DNA from: Bacteroidota bacterium
GTDB taxonomy: Bacteria > Bacteroidota > Bacteroidia > Flavobacteriales_D > Crocinitomicaceae
NCBI GenBank assembly: GCA_016866255.1
Contig: VGMY01000002.1
Span: 1-64,000 of the forward strand
Length of the DNA stretch: 64,000 nt
Direction: 5' to 3'
In this document: piece by piece, positions 25,871 to 35,848 of the stretch
Layout: every line of letters starts with the position of its first letter
How positions within the stretch are numbered: position 1 is the stretch's first letter
Program-made: the position numbers and the translations under genes
The notes under the pieces: generated by a model
What the model was told of the DNA's origin: nothing
Database searches by the model: none
What the model saw: the letters and a program-made list of their open reading frames with translations, nothing else

Positions 25871-28800
25871 ATGCGTCGGATTTTATGCTTCTTTATGCTT
25901 TCCGTGCAACTTGTTTTGGGACAAAACACCTGGAAAATATCCTACGAGCGTCCGAAGTGCTTCATTGAAAATCAAGGGCAGTTCGACGCCTATCAAAACC
26001 AACAAACCGGCCCCATCAAATTTGCCGCGGACTTTGGCAACGCGAAGGTGTTTTTTGGGGAAAAAGGCATGAAGTACTTCTTCATGGATGCCGATAAAAT
26101 TTCCCACAAAGAAGGAGACTCTTTCAAGAATACACAGGAAGTTAAGACGTTGAAAGATCACAAACAATGGGAACGAACCATCGGTAAATATCGCTACCAA
26201 TACGATGAGATTAATGCGTCCTTCCTCGCATCCAATCCTACCTCCATCCAAGGAATAAACCCGCAGCAAGCCTATTTCAGTTACACCTTCAAGTCAGCCG
26301 ATGGAACCTATCACAATAAGAACGAAATCCTCGGATACGAGCAAATTGTGTACACCAACATCGTTCCAGGCATAGACTTGAAGTATTCTATTCATCCATC
26401 CTCGGGATTAAAATACGCGTTAACGGTGCATCCCAAGGCCGATCCAAGCAGTTTTCAGCTCTTGTTCGACCGCGACCTAGCGCTCGTCAACCAAGAATTA
26501 ACCGTGGAAACCATGTTCGGAACATGGGTGGATCACGCCCCGATTTCGTTTTATGAGTGGGCAGACAATGCCACCATTCCGTCGTCGTTCAAACTCCTCA
26601 ACGAGCGAACCATGGGATTCTCGGTGGGGGAGTACGACGCGTCGCAAACCTTGATCATTGATCCTTGGACCCAATTGCCCAGTTTCACGTCGAATTGGGA
26701 TTGCGTTTGGGAATGCGACAAAGACGCTGCAGGAAATATTTACGCCATCGGTGGGGTCATGCCCATGCAATTGTTGAAGTATAATTCCGCTGGAAACCTC
26801 CAATGGACCTACAACACACCCTACGACACCTCCAACGTTTGGTTAGGAACGCTTGCCGTGGACAATCTAGGGAATTCCTACATTACGGCCGGTTCCGTGG
26901 CAGCCATTCAAAAAATTAACACCTCGGGAACCTTGGTGTGGGACAATCCGAATCCAGGCGGTTTCTTGAGTAACGATGAGTTTTGGAGCATTTCGTTCAA
27001 TTGCGACCAATCGAAGTTGGTGGTAGGGGGCACTGGAGGCTCAGCTTTTACCTTGACGGCTTCCATTTACGATATCGATGTAAATACGGGAAATGTCACT
27101 GCGAGCCAAGACGTCGCCCAAGGGAGCACCTTCGGGATTCCGCCTTCGATTCAAGAGGTTCGCGCTATTTGTGCTTCACCCAATGGGAAATACTATTTCA
27201 TGACACAAGACACCGTGGGTGCGATCAACCAGAATTTGAACGCCTGTGGCGGAAATCCTCTTATCTACAAAATCGACAACAGCTATGATTTGGGTTACAA
27301 ATGCGAAAATTACCGCTACGATAACGCGGGCATCTGTGCCATTAAAGCCAACAATGCCTTTTACTACACGCAGAACGGTACCAATGTCGCCAAGCGCAAT
27401 TTGCAAACCGGTGCCATTGTAACCACCAGTCCTATTCCCGGCGGGGCCAATGTTTCAGCACTAGGGGATTTTTCCGTAGCCAACAGTGGATTGGACCTCG
27501 ATAACTGCGGCAACGTGTATGTAGGTTCCTCCACGGGAGTGGTGAAATATGATGCCAACCTCATGCAGCTGGCGACCTATCCCACGAATTTTAAAGTGTA
27601 CGACGTGCATGTTCTGAACGGAGGAGATATTGTCGCGGTGGGAAGTACCGGAACGTCCTCGAGCAATGTGCGAACGGGTTATGTGCAAACTTTTGCCGCC
27701 GCCGCATGTGCACCTTTGGCCATGAGCTGTTGCGACGCCTCAATTTGCCCTGTGCAAAACGTGTGCATCACCGATGCCCCATTCCAGTTAACTGCGGCCA
27801 CCCCAGGTGGAACGTGGAGCGGTCCAGGCGTTTCTGCTGCTGGATTGTTTACCCCTGCCAATGCCGGAGTGGGCAACCAAACCATTACCTACACCTTGGC
27901 GTGCGGTTCGGAGTCGGTAAGTATTGTGGTGAGTCCTTGCCAAGGTTTGACTGCCTGCGTTGAAGCGAACGGTTCGATTACGGTGAGCGGGGGAGTGGCG
28001 CCCTACACGTGGGCCTATTACCAAGCAGCGCAAAATACGCCCATTACCAACCAAACCGAATGTCAGAATTGCGGTTACACTTGGTTTTTTGGACAGTGTT
28101 TGAACGGACTAACCCCGGTTAATTCTTGCAATTCACCGGCACAGTGGGTCAATTTTGCCAACGGCAACAATGCGGTTGCTCCCAACGGTGCAGCCCAGGT
28201 TCAAGTCACCGATGCTGGAGGTACAGTGCAGGTATTTACCCTCGCCAATTTGGCGCCGTGCAATCCAAACCCTTGCCCGAGCATTACCTTGACTCCTTCG
28301 AATATCGTCAACGCAACCTGTTTTGGACTGACCGATGGTTCGGCGAATGTCAGCGCCTCGGGGGGAACGGCTCCCTACACTTATCAATGGATGCCTGGGA
28401 ACCTTTCGGGGGCTTCACAATCAGGTCTTGCGGCCGGTACTTACACGGTCACCGTCACCGATGCGAACCTTTGTACGGGCGACACCACCTTGGTGATAAC
28501 CTCACCACCGCAAATTCAAGTGAATACCTTAAACGTAACGGGCACGCAATGCGGTAGTGCCAATGGGGCCATCGATATTTCTGTGAGCGGCGGCAGTGGA
28601 AATTATTCCTACGCTTGGAATCCAAACGCAGGATCTTCTGCGAGCATTCAAAACCTTGCGGGTGGAAATTATTCGGTGTTGGTAACGGATTTAGCCAACG
28701 GTTGCTCCAATACCTTGCAAATTAATGTTCCAACCTTGGGAGGTCCGGTGTTGAACAATCCTGTCCTAACGCCAGCCTTGTGTTTTGGTGCTTCCAACGG

Positions 28801-29491
28801 CTCCATTCAAGCAAGCGCAGGCGGTTCTACGCCACCTTACCAATACAGCTTAAATAACGGACCTTCGCAAGCCTCGGGTCTTTTCAGCGGATTAGCTGCT
28901 GGGCAATACACGGTTACCGCGACGGATGCCAACGGCTGTCAAAATTCCCTCAACGTAACGGTAGTAGAACCCTCCTTGTTGACATTAAATCCTATGGCGG
29001 ACGTTCAAATTTGTTCGGGTGATTCGGTGCAATTGACGGCCTCTGCTTCGGGGGGTACGGCACCTTATACCTATGCTTGGATGGGCAGTGCGGGAACTGC
29101 TAGCTATTGGGCGGCACCCTTGGTATCATCAACGGTGGATATTACAGTGACGGATGCCAACGGTTGCACAGCAGGCGACTTGGTCACGGTGGCCATTGTA
29201 CCTTGTGGGAACATCGAAATTTTCATTCCCAACGTCTTTACGCCGAACGGTGATGGTCAAAACGATACGTATGGGATTCAATCGATTAACGCTTTAACCC
29301 AAGAAGCGGTTATTGTCAACCGTTGGGGCGAAGTTATGGCCGTATTGAACCAGTTGAATCAATTGTGGGATGGCACCACGGCCAACGGCAACGAAGCTTT
29401 GGAAGGGGTGTATTTCATGAAGTACCGCTTGACCGGGTTAGGAAGTGACGAGCAGCAGGGTCATGTGTTTTTTCACCTAAAACGTTACTAA
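25871..29491 (+). CDS. Large secreted SprB-repeat protein, T9SS type B (gliding-motility-type C-terminus)
   Basis: A 1206-residue exported protein. After the signal peptide comes the ENQGQF-type N-terminal domain (about 30-260) common in Bacteroidota surface proteins, then a beta-propeller-like section (ITAGSVAAIQKIN, VVGGTGGSAF). An Ig-like segment is followed by several SprB-type repeats of the pattern 'CFGxxDGSAxVSASGGTAPYTYxW ... AGTYTVTVTDAN' (about 790-1090). The end IPNVFTPNGDGQNDTYGI ... EGVYFMKYRLTG is the gliding-motility-associated type B sorting domain. SprB itself is a mobile adhesin of gliding Flavobacteria, so adhesion or cell-surface function is the natural inference. It is transcribed divergently from the CotH gene. 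Confidence 0.9.
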   Translation: MRRILCFFMLSVQLVLGQNTWKISYERPKCFIENQGQFDAYQNQQTGPIKFAADFGNAKVFFGEKGMKYFFMDADKISHKEGDSFKNTQEVKTLKDHKQWERTIGKYRYQYDEINASFLASNPTSIQGINPQQAYFSYTFKSADGTYHNKNEILGYEQIVYTNIVPGIDLKYSIHPSSGLKYALTVHPKADPSSFQLLFDRDLALVNQELTVETMFGTWVDHAPISFYEWADNATIPSSFKLLNERTMGFSVGEYDASQTLIIDPWTQLPSFTSNWDCVWECDKDAAGNIYAIGGVMPMQLLKYNSAGNLQWTYNTPYDTSNVWLGTLAVDNLGNSYITAGSVAAIQKINTSGTLVWDNPNPGGFLSNDEFWSISFNCDQSKLVVGGTGGSAFTLTASIYDIDVNTGNVTASQDVAQGSTFGIPPSIQEVRAICASPNGKYYFMTQDTVGAINQNLNACGGNPLIYKIDNSYDLGYKCENYRYDNAGICAIKANNAFYYTQNGTNVAKRNLQTGAIVTTSPIPGGANVSALGDFSVANSGLDLDNCGNVYVGSSTGVVKYDANLMQLATYPTNFKVYDVHVLNGGDIVAVGSTGTSSSNVRTGYVQTFAAAACAPLAMSCCDASICPVQNVCITDAPFQLTAATPGGTWSGPGVSAAGLFTPANAGVGNQTITYTLACGSESVSIVVSPCQGLTACVEANGSITVSGGVAPYTWAYYQAAQNTPITNQTECQNCGYTWFFGQCLNGLTPVNSCNSPAQWVNFANGNNAVAPNGAAQVQVTDAGGTVQVFTLANLAPCNPNPCPSITLTPSNIVNATCFGLTDGSANVSASGGTAPYTYQWMPGNLSGASQSGLAAGTYTVTVTDANLCTGDTTLVITSPPQIQVNTLNVTGTQCGSANGAIDISVSGGSGNYSYAWNPNAGSSASIQNLAGGNYSVLVTDLANGCSNTLQINVPTLGGPVLNNPVLTPALCFGASNGSIQASAGGSTPPYQYSLNNGPSQASGLFSGLAAGQYTVTATDANGCQNSLNVTVVEPSLLTLNPMADVQICSGDSVQLTASASGGTAPYTYAWMGSAGTASYWAAPLVSSTVDITVTDANGCTAGDLVTVAIVPCGNIEIFIPNVFTPNGDGQNDTYGIQSINALTQEAVIVNRWGEVMAVLNQLNQLWDGTTANGNEALEGVYFMKYRLTGLGSDEQQGHVFFHLKRY

Positions 29492-29536
29492 TAAATGAAC
29501 TTTTATTCCCTTTAATGGGTTATTTTTACATCCAAT

Positions 29537-30070
29537 ATGATGAAAAATTTAGTAATTCTTCTCTTTGTATCGATGAACGCTTGGATTGTTGCTCAAGACG
29601 TGCATGAATTGGCCAGAACCGGTACCGTTGAACAGATGAAGGCATGCTTGGATAAAGACTCTATGGCGCTTAACCGATTGTCGGATCGCGGAATAACCCC
29701 CTTCATTTTGGCCTGTTACCGGGGAAATAATGAAGTAGCGAAGTACTTGATCACCCAGGGAGCCGATGTTACCTATTGCGCTGCGGAAGGATCGGCGATT
29801 TACGGAATGATTTTTAAGGACAACGTGGAAATGTTGGACTACATTTTAGCCCTAGGATACTCTCCTAACGACACTTGCCAATTTGAGCAATTTGGAACGC
29901 CCTTGCACATGGCTATGAGTCTTAAACGCTATGAAATTGTTAGAAGTTTACTTCGTTACAAAGCGAATACCTCAATACCGGATCAACAAGGAAGGAGCTT
30001 GAGAGAACTCTTAAAATTCTATAAAGATGAACAACTTAGCCAACAATTTAAACCTTATGAGAAAGAATAA
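29537..30070 (+). CDS. Exported ankyrin-repeat protein
   Basis: A 177-residue protein with signal peptide (NLVILLFVSMNAWIVAQ) and three to four ankyrin repeats, such as RGITPFILACYRGNNEVAKY followed by LITQGADVT, and GTPLHMAMSLKRYEIVRSLL followed by RYKANTS. No enzymatic motif and no sorting domain, so it is probably periplasmic and protein-binding. Its end overlaps the ATG of the DOMON protein by 14 bases, suggesting one transcript. Confidence 0.82.
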   Translation: MMKNLVILLFVSMNAWIVAQDVHELARTGTVEQMKACLDKDSMALNRLSDRGITPFILACYRGNNEVAKYLITQGADVTYCAAEGSAIYGMIFKDNVEMLDYILALGYSPNDTCQFEQFGTPLHMAMSLKRYEIVRSLLRYKANTSIPDQQGRSLRELLKFYKDEQLSQQFKPYEKE

Positions 30071-31727
30071 TTTGCTGTTATTATTTACGTTTGTAGTCGG
30101 CACCTTTTTGGCCCAAAACTACACTACCGGGGTCGTAAATCTGTCCTCAACCGCAGGACTAGCGATGACCGCTAAATTGGACCTTGGACCCAACGTAACC
30201 TTAACGGTGACAGGGCCTTCAACGCGTTGGTTTTCTCTTGGATTTAATGCAGCCTCCATGGCAGCCGGAACCGACGTAGTTGGAGTCCATACCGCCGGAG
30301 CATTGACGTCTTTTGACGCGCATCTTACTGGATATAGCGCACCTGCAACAGACGCACAACAAAATTGGACGATTACTTCAGATCAAGTCGCGGGTGGGGT
30401 GCGAACCATCATAGCAACGCGAGCTCTGAGCACCGGCGACCCGAACGATTACACGTTTACGGCAGCAGCGGGAACCCTCTCTTTGATTTGGGCTCGTGCC
30501 AACACCAATTCCTTCAATTATTCCTACCATGGAAACACCAATCGGGGAATCACCACGGCTACTTTGACCCTGGTTCCTGTAACCCCACCACCCACAGGAT
30601 CAGCAAATCAAACCTATTGTGCCGGTGCAACGGTTGCTCAATTGGCAGCGGTTGGGTCGAACATACAATGGTATGCCAACGCTTCGGGAGGAAGTCCACT
30701 GGCTGGAGGAACTCCTTTGGTCAATGGGGCCACTTATCACGCATCTCAAACAGTTGGAGGGCTCGAATCGCAAAATCGGCTTGCTGTAACGGTTAGTATT
30801 ATCAATCCCCCTGTTCAGGCGCCCATCTTTGTCAACACGCCAGCGAGCGTGTGCAGCAATAGTACTTCCATTATCTTTATTGTGAACAACGTCAGCGGTG
30901 CCACACAGTACAATTGGTCCAATCAAGGAGTACAAGGCACCACGGTACAGCCAAGTATTTCTTACCCTGTCATCGCGGGTGTGAACTCCGTAACGGTAAC
31001 GGTCAACGCTTCGAACCAGTGCGGTCAAGGACCATCGGCCTCGCAAACGGTGTTGATCAATGAGGCTTATAACAGTTTGTTGGTGGAAACGGCCTGCGAT
31101 ACTTTTATTTGGAACAATCAAGCCTACACAAACAGTGGAACGTATACCTATCAAGGAACAACGGTTGCCGGGTGCGATTCAGTGGTCAACTTACAATTAA
31201 CAGTGTTGAATGGAAGTACTATAGAATTTGAAGTTTCTCAATGTACTCCTTTCACCTTAAATGGTATAACATACAACCAAACGGGCACGTACCAACAGAC
31301 ACTTACCTCAGTTTTAGGTTGCGACTCAGTGGTCACCGTTGATTTTACACTAGACCCTTCTTATGATACAAGTTTCGATACGACCGTAACGGGAAGTTTT
31401 GTGTGGAACAATCAAACCTACATGCAAAGCGGTGCATACACACAAAATCTGATAACGGTTAACGGGTGCGACAGCACCGTAACGGTGAATTTGACGGTAT
31501 TTACCGGATCGCTTAACGAAAGCGATGCGCCCTTAACGATTCCTACCTTGGTGCAGCGTGGCTCAGAAGTGACCTTACCTGAAGGAGCGTGGAATTTATG
31601 GGATTATAACGGTCGTTTAGTTTTGGAGGTTGATCCTTCAACCAATAACCTAAGAATGAACGTAGCACCAGGTTTTTATTTGCTTCGAAGTTCGAGAAAA
31701 GCGATAAAAATTATGGTAGTGGAGTAG
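30057..31727 (+). CDS. Secreted DOMON / Ig-like repeat protein
   Basis: About 556 residues from the ATG at 30057, which begins a clean signal peptide (MRKNNLLLLFTFVVGTFLAQ); a farther upstream ATG at 30027 would bury it. A DOMON-type domain follows (WFSLGFNAASMAAGTDVVG ... YHGNTNRGI), a fold that often binds heme or sugars. Next are an Ig-like module (ANQTYCAGATVAQLAAVG), a PKD-like module and three imperfect repeats of about 43 residues containing FIWNNQAY or FVWNNQTY and GCDSVV. The last 60 residues (GAWNLWDYNGRLVLEV ... GFYLLRSSRK) look like a short T9SS type A tail. Function unknown; surface binding is likely. Confidence 0.82.
   Translation: MRKNNLLLLFTFVVGTFLAQNYTTGVVNLSSTAGLAMTAKLDLGPNVTLTVTGPSTRWFSLGFNAASMAAGTDVVGVHTAGALTSFDAHLTGYSAPATDAQQNWTITSDQVAGGVRTIIATRALSTGDPNDYTFTAAAGTLSLIWARANTNSFNYSYHGNTNRGITTATLTLVPVTPPPTGSANQTYCAGATVAQLAAVGSNIQWYANASGGSPLAGGTPLVNGATYHASQTVGGLESQNRLAVTVSIINPPVQAPIFVNTPASVCSNSTSIIFIVNNVSGATQYNWSNQGVQGTTVQPSISYPVIAGVNSVTVTVNASNQCGQGPSASQTVLINEAYNSLLVETACDTFIWNNQAYTNSGTYTYQGTTVAGCDSVVNLQLTVLNGSTIEFEVSQCTPFTLNGITYNQTGTYQQTLTSVLGCDSVVTVDFTLDPSYDTSFDTTVTGSFVWNNQTYMQSGAYTQNLITVNGCDSTVTVNLTVFTGSLNESDAPLTIPTLVQRGSEVTLPEGAWNLWDYNGRLVLEVDPSTNNLRMNVAPGFYLLRSSRKAIKIMVVE
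31080..31501 (+). repeat. Three tandem approximately 43-residue repeats within the DOMON protein
   Basis: Units begin near 31080, 31225 and 31370. Shared core: (F)xWNNQ(A/T)Y, an SGxY or TGTY turn and GCDS(V/T)V followed by a beta strand. The middle copy is more diverged (FTLNGITY). Such units occur as stalk modules in Bacteroidota secreted proteins. Confidence 0.7.
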
Positions 31728-31780
31728 GCTTCTATTTGTCTTAAAGGTATTATGAGAATTCGAAGGTCACTGCATGAAGC

Positions 31781-32071
31781 TCACAACGAATATCGAAGCG
31801 CCATCTGGCAAGGTCTGCCATAATACTCGGTGGTCAAATTTCTCCAAGGTTCGCCTAAGTATTTTCTTTCGGAAGCATTCAGTAAGTTGCTGCTTTGTGC
31901 TTCGAGTTCCCAATGTTCATTTCAACGATAGCCTGCTGTAAACCCTAACCGATAGGTTTCGTTCATATAGGTATCAAAAGCACTGCTAATTGTGGACTAA
32001 TTCTCAAGGTTTGTTCTTAGGGTGAAGAATTTCGCGTGAACCACATGCTCAGAAACCCCTTTTGAAAGACT
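31781..32071 (-). pseudogene. Decayed C-terminal end of a TonB-dependent outer-membrane receptor
   Basis: On the minus strand one frame reads SKGVSEHVVHAKFFTLRTNL, then SSAFDTYMNETYRLGFTAGY, then NEHWELEAQSSNLLNASER and TTEYYGRPCQMALRYSL before the stop at 31781. Spacing and wording ('NLLN ... YYGR ... LRYSL' end) match the last strands of a TonB-dependent receptor. Two in-frame stops interrupt it (a TAG after RTNLEN and a TGA after TAGYR), and there is no upstream portion, so it is a relic. It fills most of the gap between the DOMON gene and the M48 gene; I see nothing else in the gap. Confidence 0.6.
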
Positions 32072-32099
32072 CTACGTATGAAAACTAGAAAACAAGGCC

Positions 32100-32894
32100 T
32101 TACTCATTGCACTGGATAGCGTAGTTGGTTTTAAGATGGTTTTTAACGCAGTCGGCTCTCCTACCTGAATAGGGATGAGTATTTAATAGGGATGTAATAC
32201 TTTGATTCTCTTTTCCTTCTTTGGCTTGCATACGTTTCCAAAGTGAGATGGTTTGGCACGTTTGATAGCCGGTATTTCTGGCTAAATCTACTCCCCACAT
32301 GTCGCAATGTGCTTCATTCTTTTGGTTGAAAGAAAGGGTTAAAATATTTGCAACGAATACGCTAAACTTACCGAAATGTTTACCGATATATTTATCGTAT
32401 GTTTTACTTTTTGCGATATTATCACGAATATGTCCTAATTCGTTGTGGGCTATTTCGTGTGCTAAGATAGCCGCCATTTCGTGTTTATCTTTGCAAAATT
32501 TATACATTCCTTTAGTAAAAAATATTTTACCTCCTGCTGTAAAGGCATTAACCATGGGATCATCGATGTAATAAATTTGATAGGTAAACCCTCTCGGTTT
32601 CTGAATTTTAAGTTTCAATTTATTGAGGATTCCACGAAGTAAGTCGATTTCAGCTCCCGAGGAAATAAAGGTGTACTCCTTTTTACACTCGTCCAATACT
32701 TGTAATCCTACGTTAATTTCCTCGGTAAAAGTCGCTTCAACTCCAAGCGTTGAAATTATTTCTTTTTCCCAGTCCGCAAGCCAAATGGTGGTTGAACTTT
32801 CCAAACACGAAAAGTCATAGGTAATCTTTTTTTTCGTTTGAGCATTGAGGTGAGCTTTCAACAAAAAAATACCTACCAATAGGATATATTTCAT
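32100..32894 (-). CDS. Exported M48-family zinc metalloprotease
   Basis: A 264-residue protein with signal peptide (KYILLVGIFLLKAHLNAQ). The active site is AAILAHEIAHNELGH, with the HExxH zinc site near residue 145, and NEAHCDMWGVDLA supplies the third ligand Glu. FTAGGKIFFTKGMYKFC precedes it as in M48 loops. There are no TPR repeats and no membrane segment beyond the leader, so it is a small periplasmic type (LoiP/YggG-like) rather than HtpX. It lies 45 bases after the PhoD gene on the same strand and may be read with it. Confidence 0.87.
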   Translation of the reverse strand: MKYILLVGIFLLKAHLNAQTKKKITYDFSCLESSTTIWLADWEKEIISTLGVEATFTEEINVGLQVLDECKKEYTFISSGAEIDLLRGILNKLKLKIQKPRGFTYQIYYIDDPMVNAFTAGGKIFFTKGMYKFCKDKHEMAAILAHEIAHNELGHIRDNIAKSKTYDKYIGKHFGKFSVFVANILTLSFNQKNEAHCDMWGVDLARNTGYQTCQTISLWKRMQAKEGKENQSITSLLNTHPYSGRRADCVKNHLKTNYAIQCNE

Positions 32895-32939
32895 GGAGCA
32901 TAAAATTAAAACTTTACAGGACTCGAAATCTGCGAACTT

Positions 32940-34745
32940 TTAGGTTTTAACAAATCGCACCTTGAATGGGCAGTTATCGCTACCAAATACCAAGTAATAA
33001 CTGCCGGATGGGAGTTGCTGAATATCTACCGAGGTAATGGTTGTTCCGTTTTCCCAAGCACTTGTAGAATGCTGAAGAGGAATCGTGGTTCCATCCGATG
33101 CAACTGCGTAGAACGTGTCGAAGGGAATTTGATGAGTCTGCAGTTTAATTAAGTCGGCACTTGGATTAGGATATAACCCCAATATTACGCCTTTTGAAAC
33201 ATCTTCTATCCCGACAAAAAATCGGCTGCAAGGTCCTGCCAAGGCTTGAGGGAAAGTCCCATGACCAATAGCTGGTGCATTGGCCAAGGTTAGCGCATTG
33301 CTGCCCGCATTCGTAACATACGATTTAACGCAGCTGCTGGTTGGATCCATCTGGTTGATGGTAGCTACATTGTACCAATCGCCCTGTACTTGTTGAGGCG
33401 TGATATCCACTAGAATAAACCCTTTTTTGGTGAGTTCTACGTATTTGATGTGCGGATTTTGAACGGTGATGAGGGCTGATAAATTGATGGGAGAACCAGG
33501 AGAAGTAACGCTTGGTGTTACCATTTCCACTCCAACCGAAGTATTTCCATTTTTCAGGTCCAAAGCCCAACTGGTATGAATGTCTCCTGTGAGTACCACC
33601 GTATTCTCAATGTTGTTAGCGGAAAGATGGTCAAATAATTTCTGGCGTTCTGCAGGGTAACCGTCCCAAGAGTCTGTATTGACGGGATTTCCAAGCAATT
33701 CTACGGCCCCTACCATGACTTGATTTCCTATGATTTTCCAAGGTTGGGTCGTTGTGCTTAGTTCATTTTTAAACCAATTGAGTTGCGTTGCGCCAAGTAG
33801 GGTTCTACTCGTGTCTGCAAAGTTCGGATCGTTCGCTCCCAGTTGTTCTTCTCGTCCCTCCAAACGCGTATCCAGCATGATGATTTTGGCAAGATCTCCC
33901 AGTTCGAAGGTTCGGAAAATTTCCTGATTTCCCGGAGCTTTCGGACGAATGGGAATCCATTCAAAGTAGGCGCGTTTTCCCGCTTCCATGCGCAGGTTCC
34001 AAGGACCTTCGTTGGCTTGATGGTTTCCTGCACCCCCGCTGTAAGCATCGTTCGCTGTTTCGTGGTCATCCCAAATGCAGATCCATGGAAAGTTTTGGTG
34101 CAATTTCCGCAAGGCATAATCCAATCGGTACGAATTATACCGTAAGCGGTATTCGTTCAGTTCCGTTATCTCCACGGCAGGCTCCCACGTACGATCCACG
34201 TTGGCATTTGGTCCAAATCCTTGGGTTTCGTATTCGTAGATGTAATCGCCGAGCATGAGCACTGCATCCACATCGTTGCGCAGGGCAATGGCGTCGTAGG
34301 CATTAAAATACCCAGACTCTAAACTGGCACAAGATACCACTGCGAGGCGCATGTTGTCCACATTTCCAACGGGCAAGGTTTTGGTTCTCCCAACCAAACT
34401 GTAGGCACCATTATGTTCGAATTCATAGTAGTAAAATGTATTGGGATTGAGACCCGTAACATCGATTTTTACGGTGAAGTCTTTGGTGGAATCGGTGCTA
34501 TACGTGCCGTTGGCAACCACATTCGTGAATTGATCATCTGTGGCGACGTGGTAGGTACCCGTTAAAGTTTGACCGTAATCCACCGGAGTAACCCGTGTCC
34601 AGATAATTACACAATCGCTCAAGGGGTCGCCCGAGGCTACGCCGTGGTAAAAGGGTGCAATGCACTCTTGAGGGGTAACGCTGGTTTGGGCCTTCAAGTG
34701 GCCCAAAAGTAATAGCGTTGATATGGCTAAAAGTTTGATTTTCAA
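32940..34745 (-). CDS. phoD: PhoD-like alkaline phosphatase/phosphodiesterase with T9SS tail
   Basis: A 601-residue exported enzyme. Signal peptide, then the PhoD N-terminal domain (YHGVASGDPLSDCVIIWTRV, Ig-like strands) and the metallophosphatase core: VVSCASLESGYFNAYD, MLGDYIYEYE, WDDHETANDAYSGG and VVLTGDIHTSW carry the metal-binding Asp, Asn and His residues. The C-terminus (LGLYPNPSADLIKLQ ... SGSYYLVFG) is a T9SS type A sorting domain, so the enzyme is surface-bound or released. PhoD enzymes release phosphate from phosphodiesters and monoesters. It sits beside the nuclease/nucleotidase operon, fitting a phosphate-scavenging role. Confidence 0.9.
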   Translation of the reverse strand: MKIKLLAISTLLLLGHLKAQTSVTPQECIAPFYHGVASGDPLSDCVIIWTRVTPVDYGQTLTGTYHVATDDQFTNVVANGTYSTDSTKDFTVKIDVTGLNPNTFYYYEFEHNGAYSLVGRTKTLPVGNVDNMRLAVVSCASLESGYFNAYDAIALRNDVDAVLMLGDYIYEYETQGFGPNANVDRTWEPAVEITELNEYRLRYNSYRLDYALRKLHQNFPWICIWDDHETANDAYSGGAGNHQANEGPWNLRMEAGKRAYFEWIPIRPKAPGNQEIFRTFELGDLAKIIMLDTRLEGREEQLGANDPNFADTSRTLLGATQLNWFKNELSTTTQPWKIIGNQVMVGAVELLGNPVNTDSWDGYPAERQKLFDHLSANNIENTVVLTGDIHTSWALDLKNGNTSVGVEMVTPSVTSPGSPINLSALITVQNPHIKYVELTKKGFILVDITPQQVQGDWYNVATINQMDPTSSCVKSYVTNAGSNALTLANAPAIGHGTFPQALAGPCSRFFVGIEDVSKGVILGLYPNPSADLIKLQTHQIPFDTFYAVASDGTTIPLQHSTSAWENGTTITSVDIQQLPSGSYYLVFGSDNCPFKVRFVKT

Positions 34746-34765
34746 GATGAGTAGGTTTGTTCGTT

Positions 34766-34773
34766 CAAAAATA
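34766..34773 (-). promoter_or_regulatory. -7 box for phoD
   Basis: The minus strand reads TATTTTTG, a full TAnnTTTG match 21 bases before the phoD ATG at 34745. No clear -33 element or PhoB-like repeat was recognised by eye. Confidence 0.45.
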
Positions 34774-34911
34774 CTGACTTTATCAATGAAAAATGTGCTA
34801 GAGGGTATCGAAATTCGATATTTAACGGAAGTTTAAACACTTCATTTTTTTGATTTAACGTTGGGGTGCTTAGAACACCATAGAATCATTAAAATCCATT
34901 ATTTTTAAGCC

Positions 34912-35838
34912 ATGGAAACGGAAAAATCGACGGATGAAATTGGCTTTGGCACTAAAAATTATACCTCCAATACACGGTACCTGAACCCCGACGGTTCCTT
35001 TAACATACAGCGGAAAGGAAAGCACTTTTGGGAGAATTTCGACGGGTATCACTTACTCATTACCATGCCGACAGGCAAGTTTTTATCGGTAGTAATTTTC
35101 GGTTACGTCGTCATCAATACCCTTTTTGCCATGATGTACATGGCCATTGGCGTTGAGCATTTTGGTAATTTAAAACCTACGACGTGGTTCAACGATTTCA
35201 TGCAGTTGTTTTTTTTCAGTGCCCAGACCTTTACCACCGTAGGCTATGGACATCTTTACCCTAAAGGAAACCTGGCAGGGTTGGTTGCAACGGTAGAAGC
35301 GGCCCTAGGTTTAATGGGTTTTGCCTTAGCAACCGGTATTCTTTATGCCAGGTTTTCACGGCCACAAAGCCTATTTTTATTCAGCCGAAACATACTTATT
35401 TCTCCCTACAAAGAAGGCAATGCTCTGATGTTTCGATTGACTAATCCCAAGAAAAATGAATTAATTGAAGCGGAAGTCCAGGTCGTTTTATCCATGGTTG
35501 ATGAATCAACAGGTCGCCGTTTTTTTCGACCTCTAGACTTAGAGCTTAAGAAAATTAATTTTTTAGCCCTCACCTGGACGGTGGTTCATCCCTTGAACGA
35601 CGAAAGTCCACTTCACCTTTTTAGCATGGAGGATTATCAAAGAGTCGATGCGGAATTTCTCATTTTCATCAAAGCGATTGACGATACCTACGAACAAATG
35701 GTTCATTCCAGGCATTCCTACACCTTTGCTGATCTTGTCCCTAATGCGAAATTTAAACCCATGGTGCCACGTGCTAACGGGAAAGGAAAAATCATGTTAA
35801 ACATTCATGAAATTCACGAATACGATCCAATAGGTTAA
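34912..35838 (+). CDS. KirBac-type inward-rectifier potassium channel
   Basis: A 308-residue membrane protein. The first transmembrane helix is about 59-82 (FLSVVIFGYVVINTLFAMMY), the pore has the selectivity filter TTVGYG near 107-112 followed by HLYPKGN, and the second helix is about 118-144. The C-terminal half is the Kir cytoplasmic beta-sandwich (MFRLTNPKKNELIEAEVQV, PLDLELKKINFL). The N-terminal slide-helix region WENFDGYHLLITMPTGKF is typical. Length fits KirBac. The gene is alone on the plus strand between phoD and the nucleotidase genes. Confidence 0.92.
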   Translation: METEKSTDEIGFGTKNYTSNTRYLNPDGSFNIQRKGKHFWENFDGYHLLITMPTGKFLSVVIFGYVVINTLFAMMYMAIGVEHFGNLKPTTWFNDFMQLFFFSAQTFTTVGYGHLYPKGNLAGLVATVEAALGLMGFALATGILYARFSRPQSLFLFSRNILISPYKEGNALMFRLTNPKKNELIEAEVQVVLSMVDESTGRRFFRPLDLELKKINFLALTWTVVHPLNDESPLHLFSMEDYQRVDAEFLIFIKAIDDTYEQMVHSRHSYTFADLVPNAKFKPMVPRANGKGKIMLNIHEIHEYDPIG

Positions 35839-35848
35839 GCGTTCGATC

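Noticed and set aside
28133-28387. Minus-strand ORFs inside the SprB-repeat gene
   Set aside because: Reverse-frame shadows of a repetitive coding sequence.
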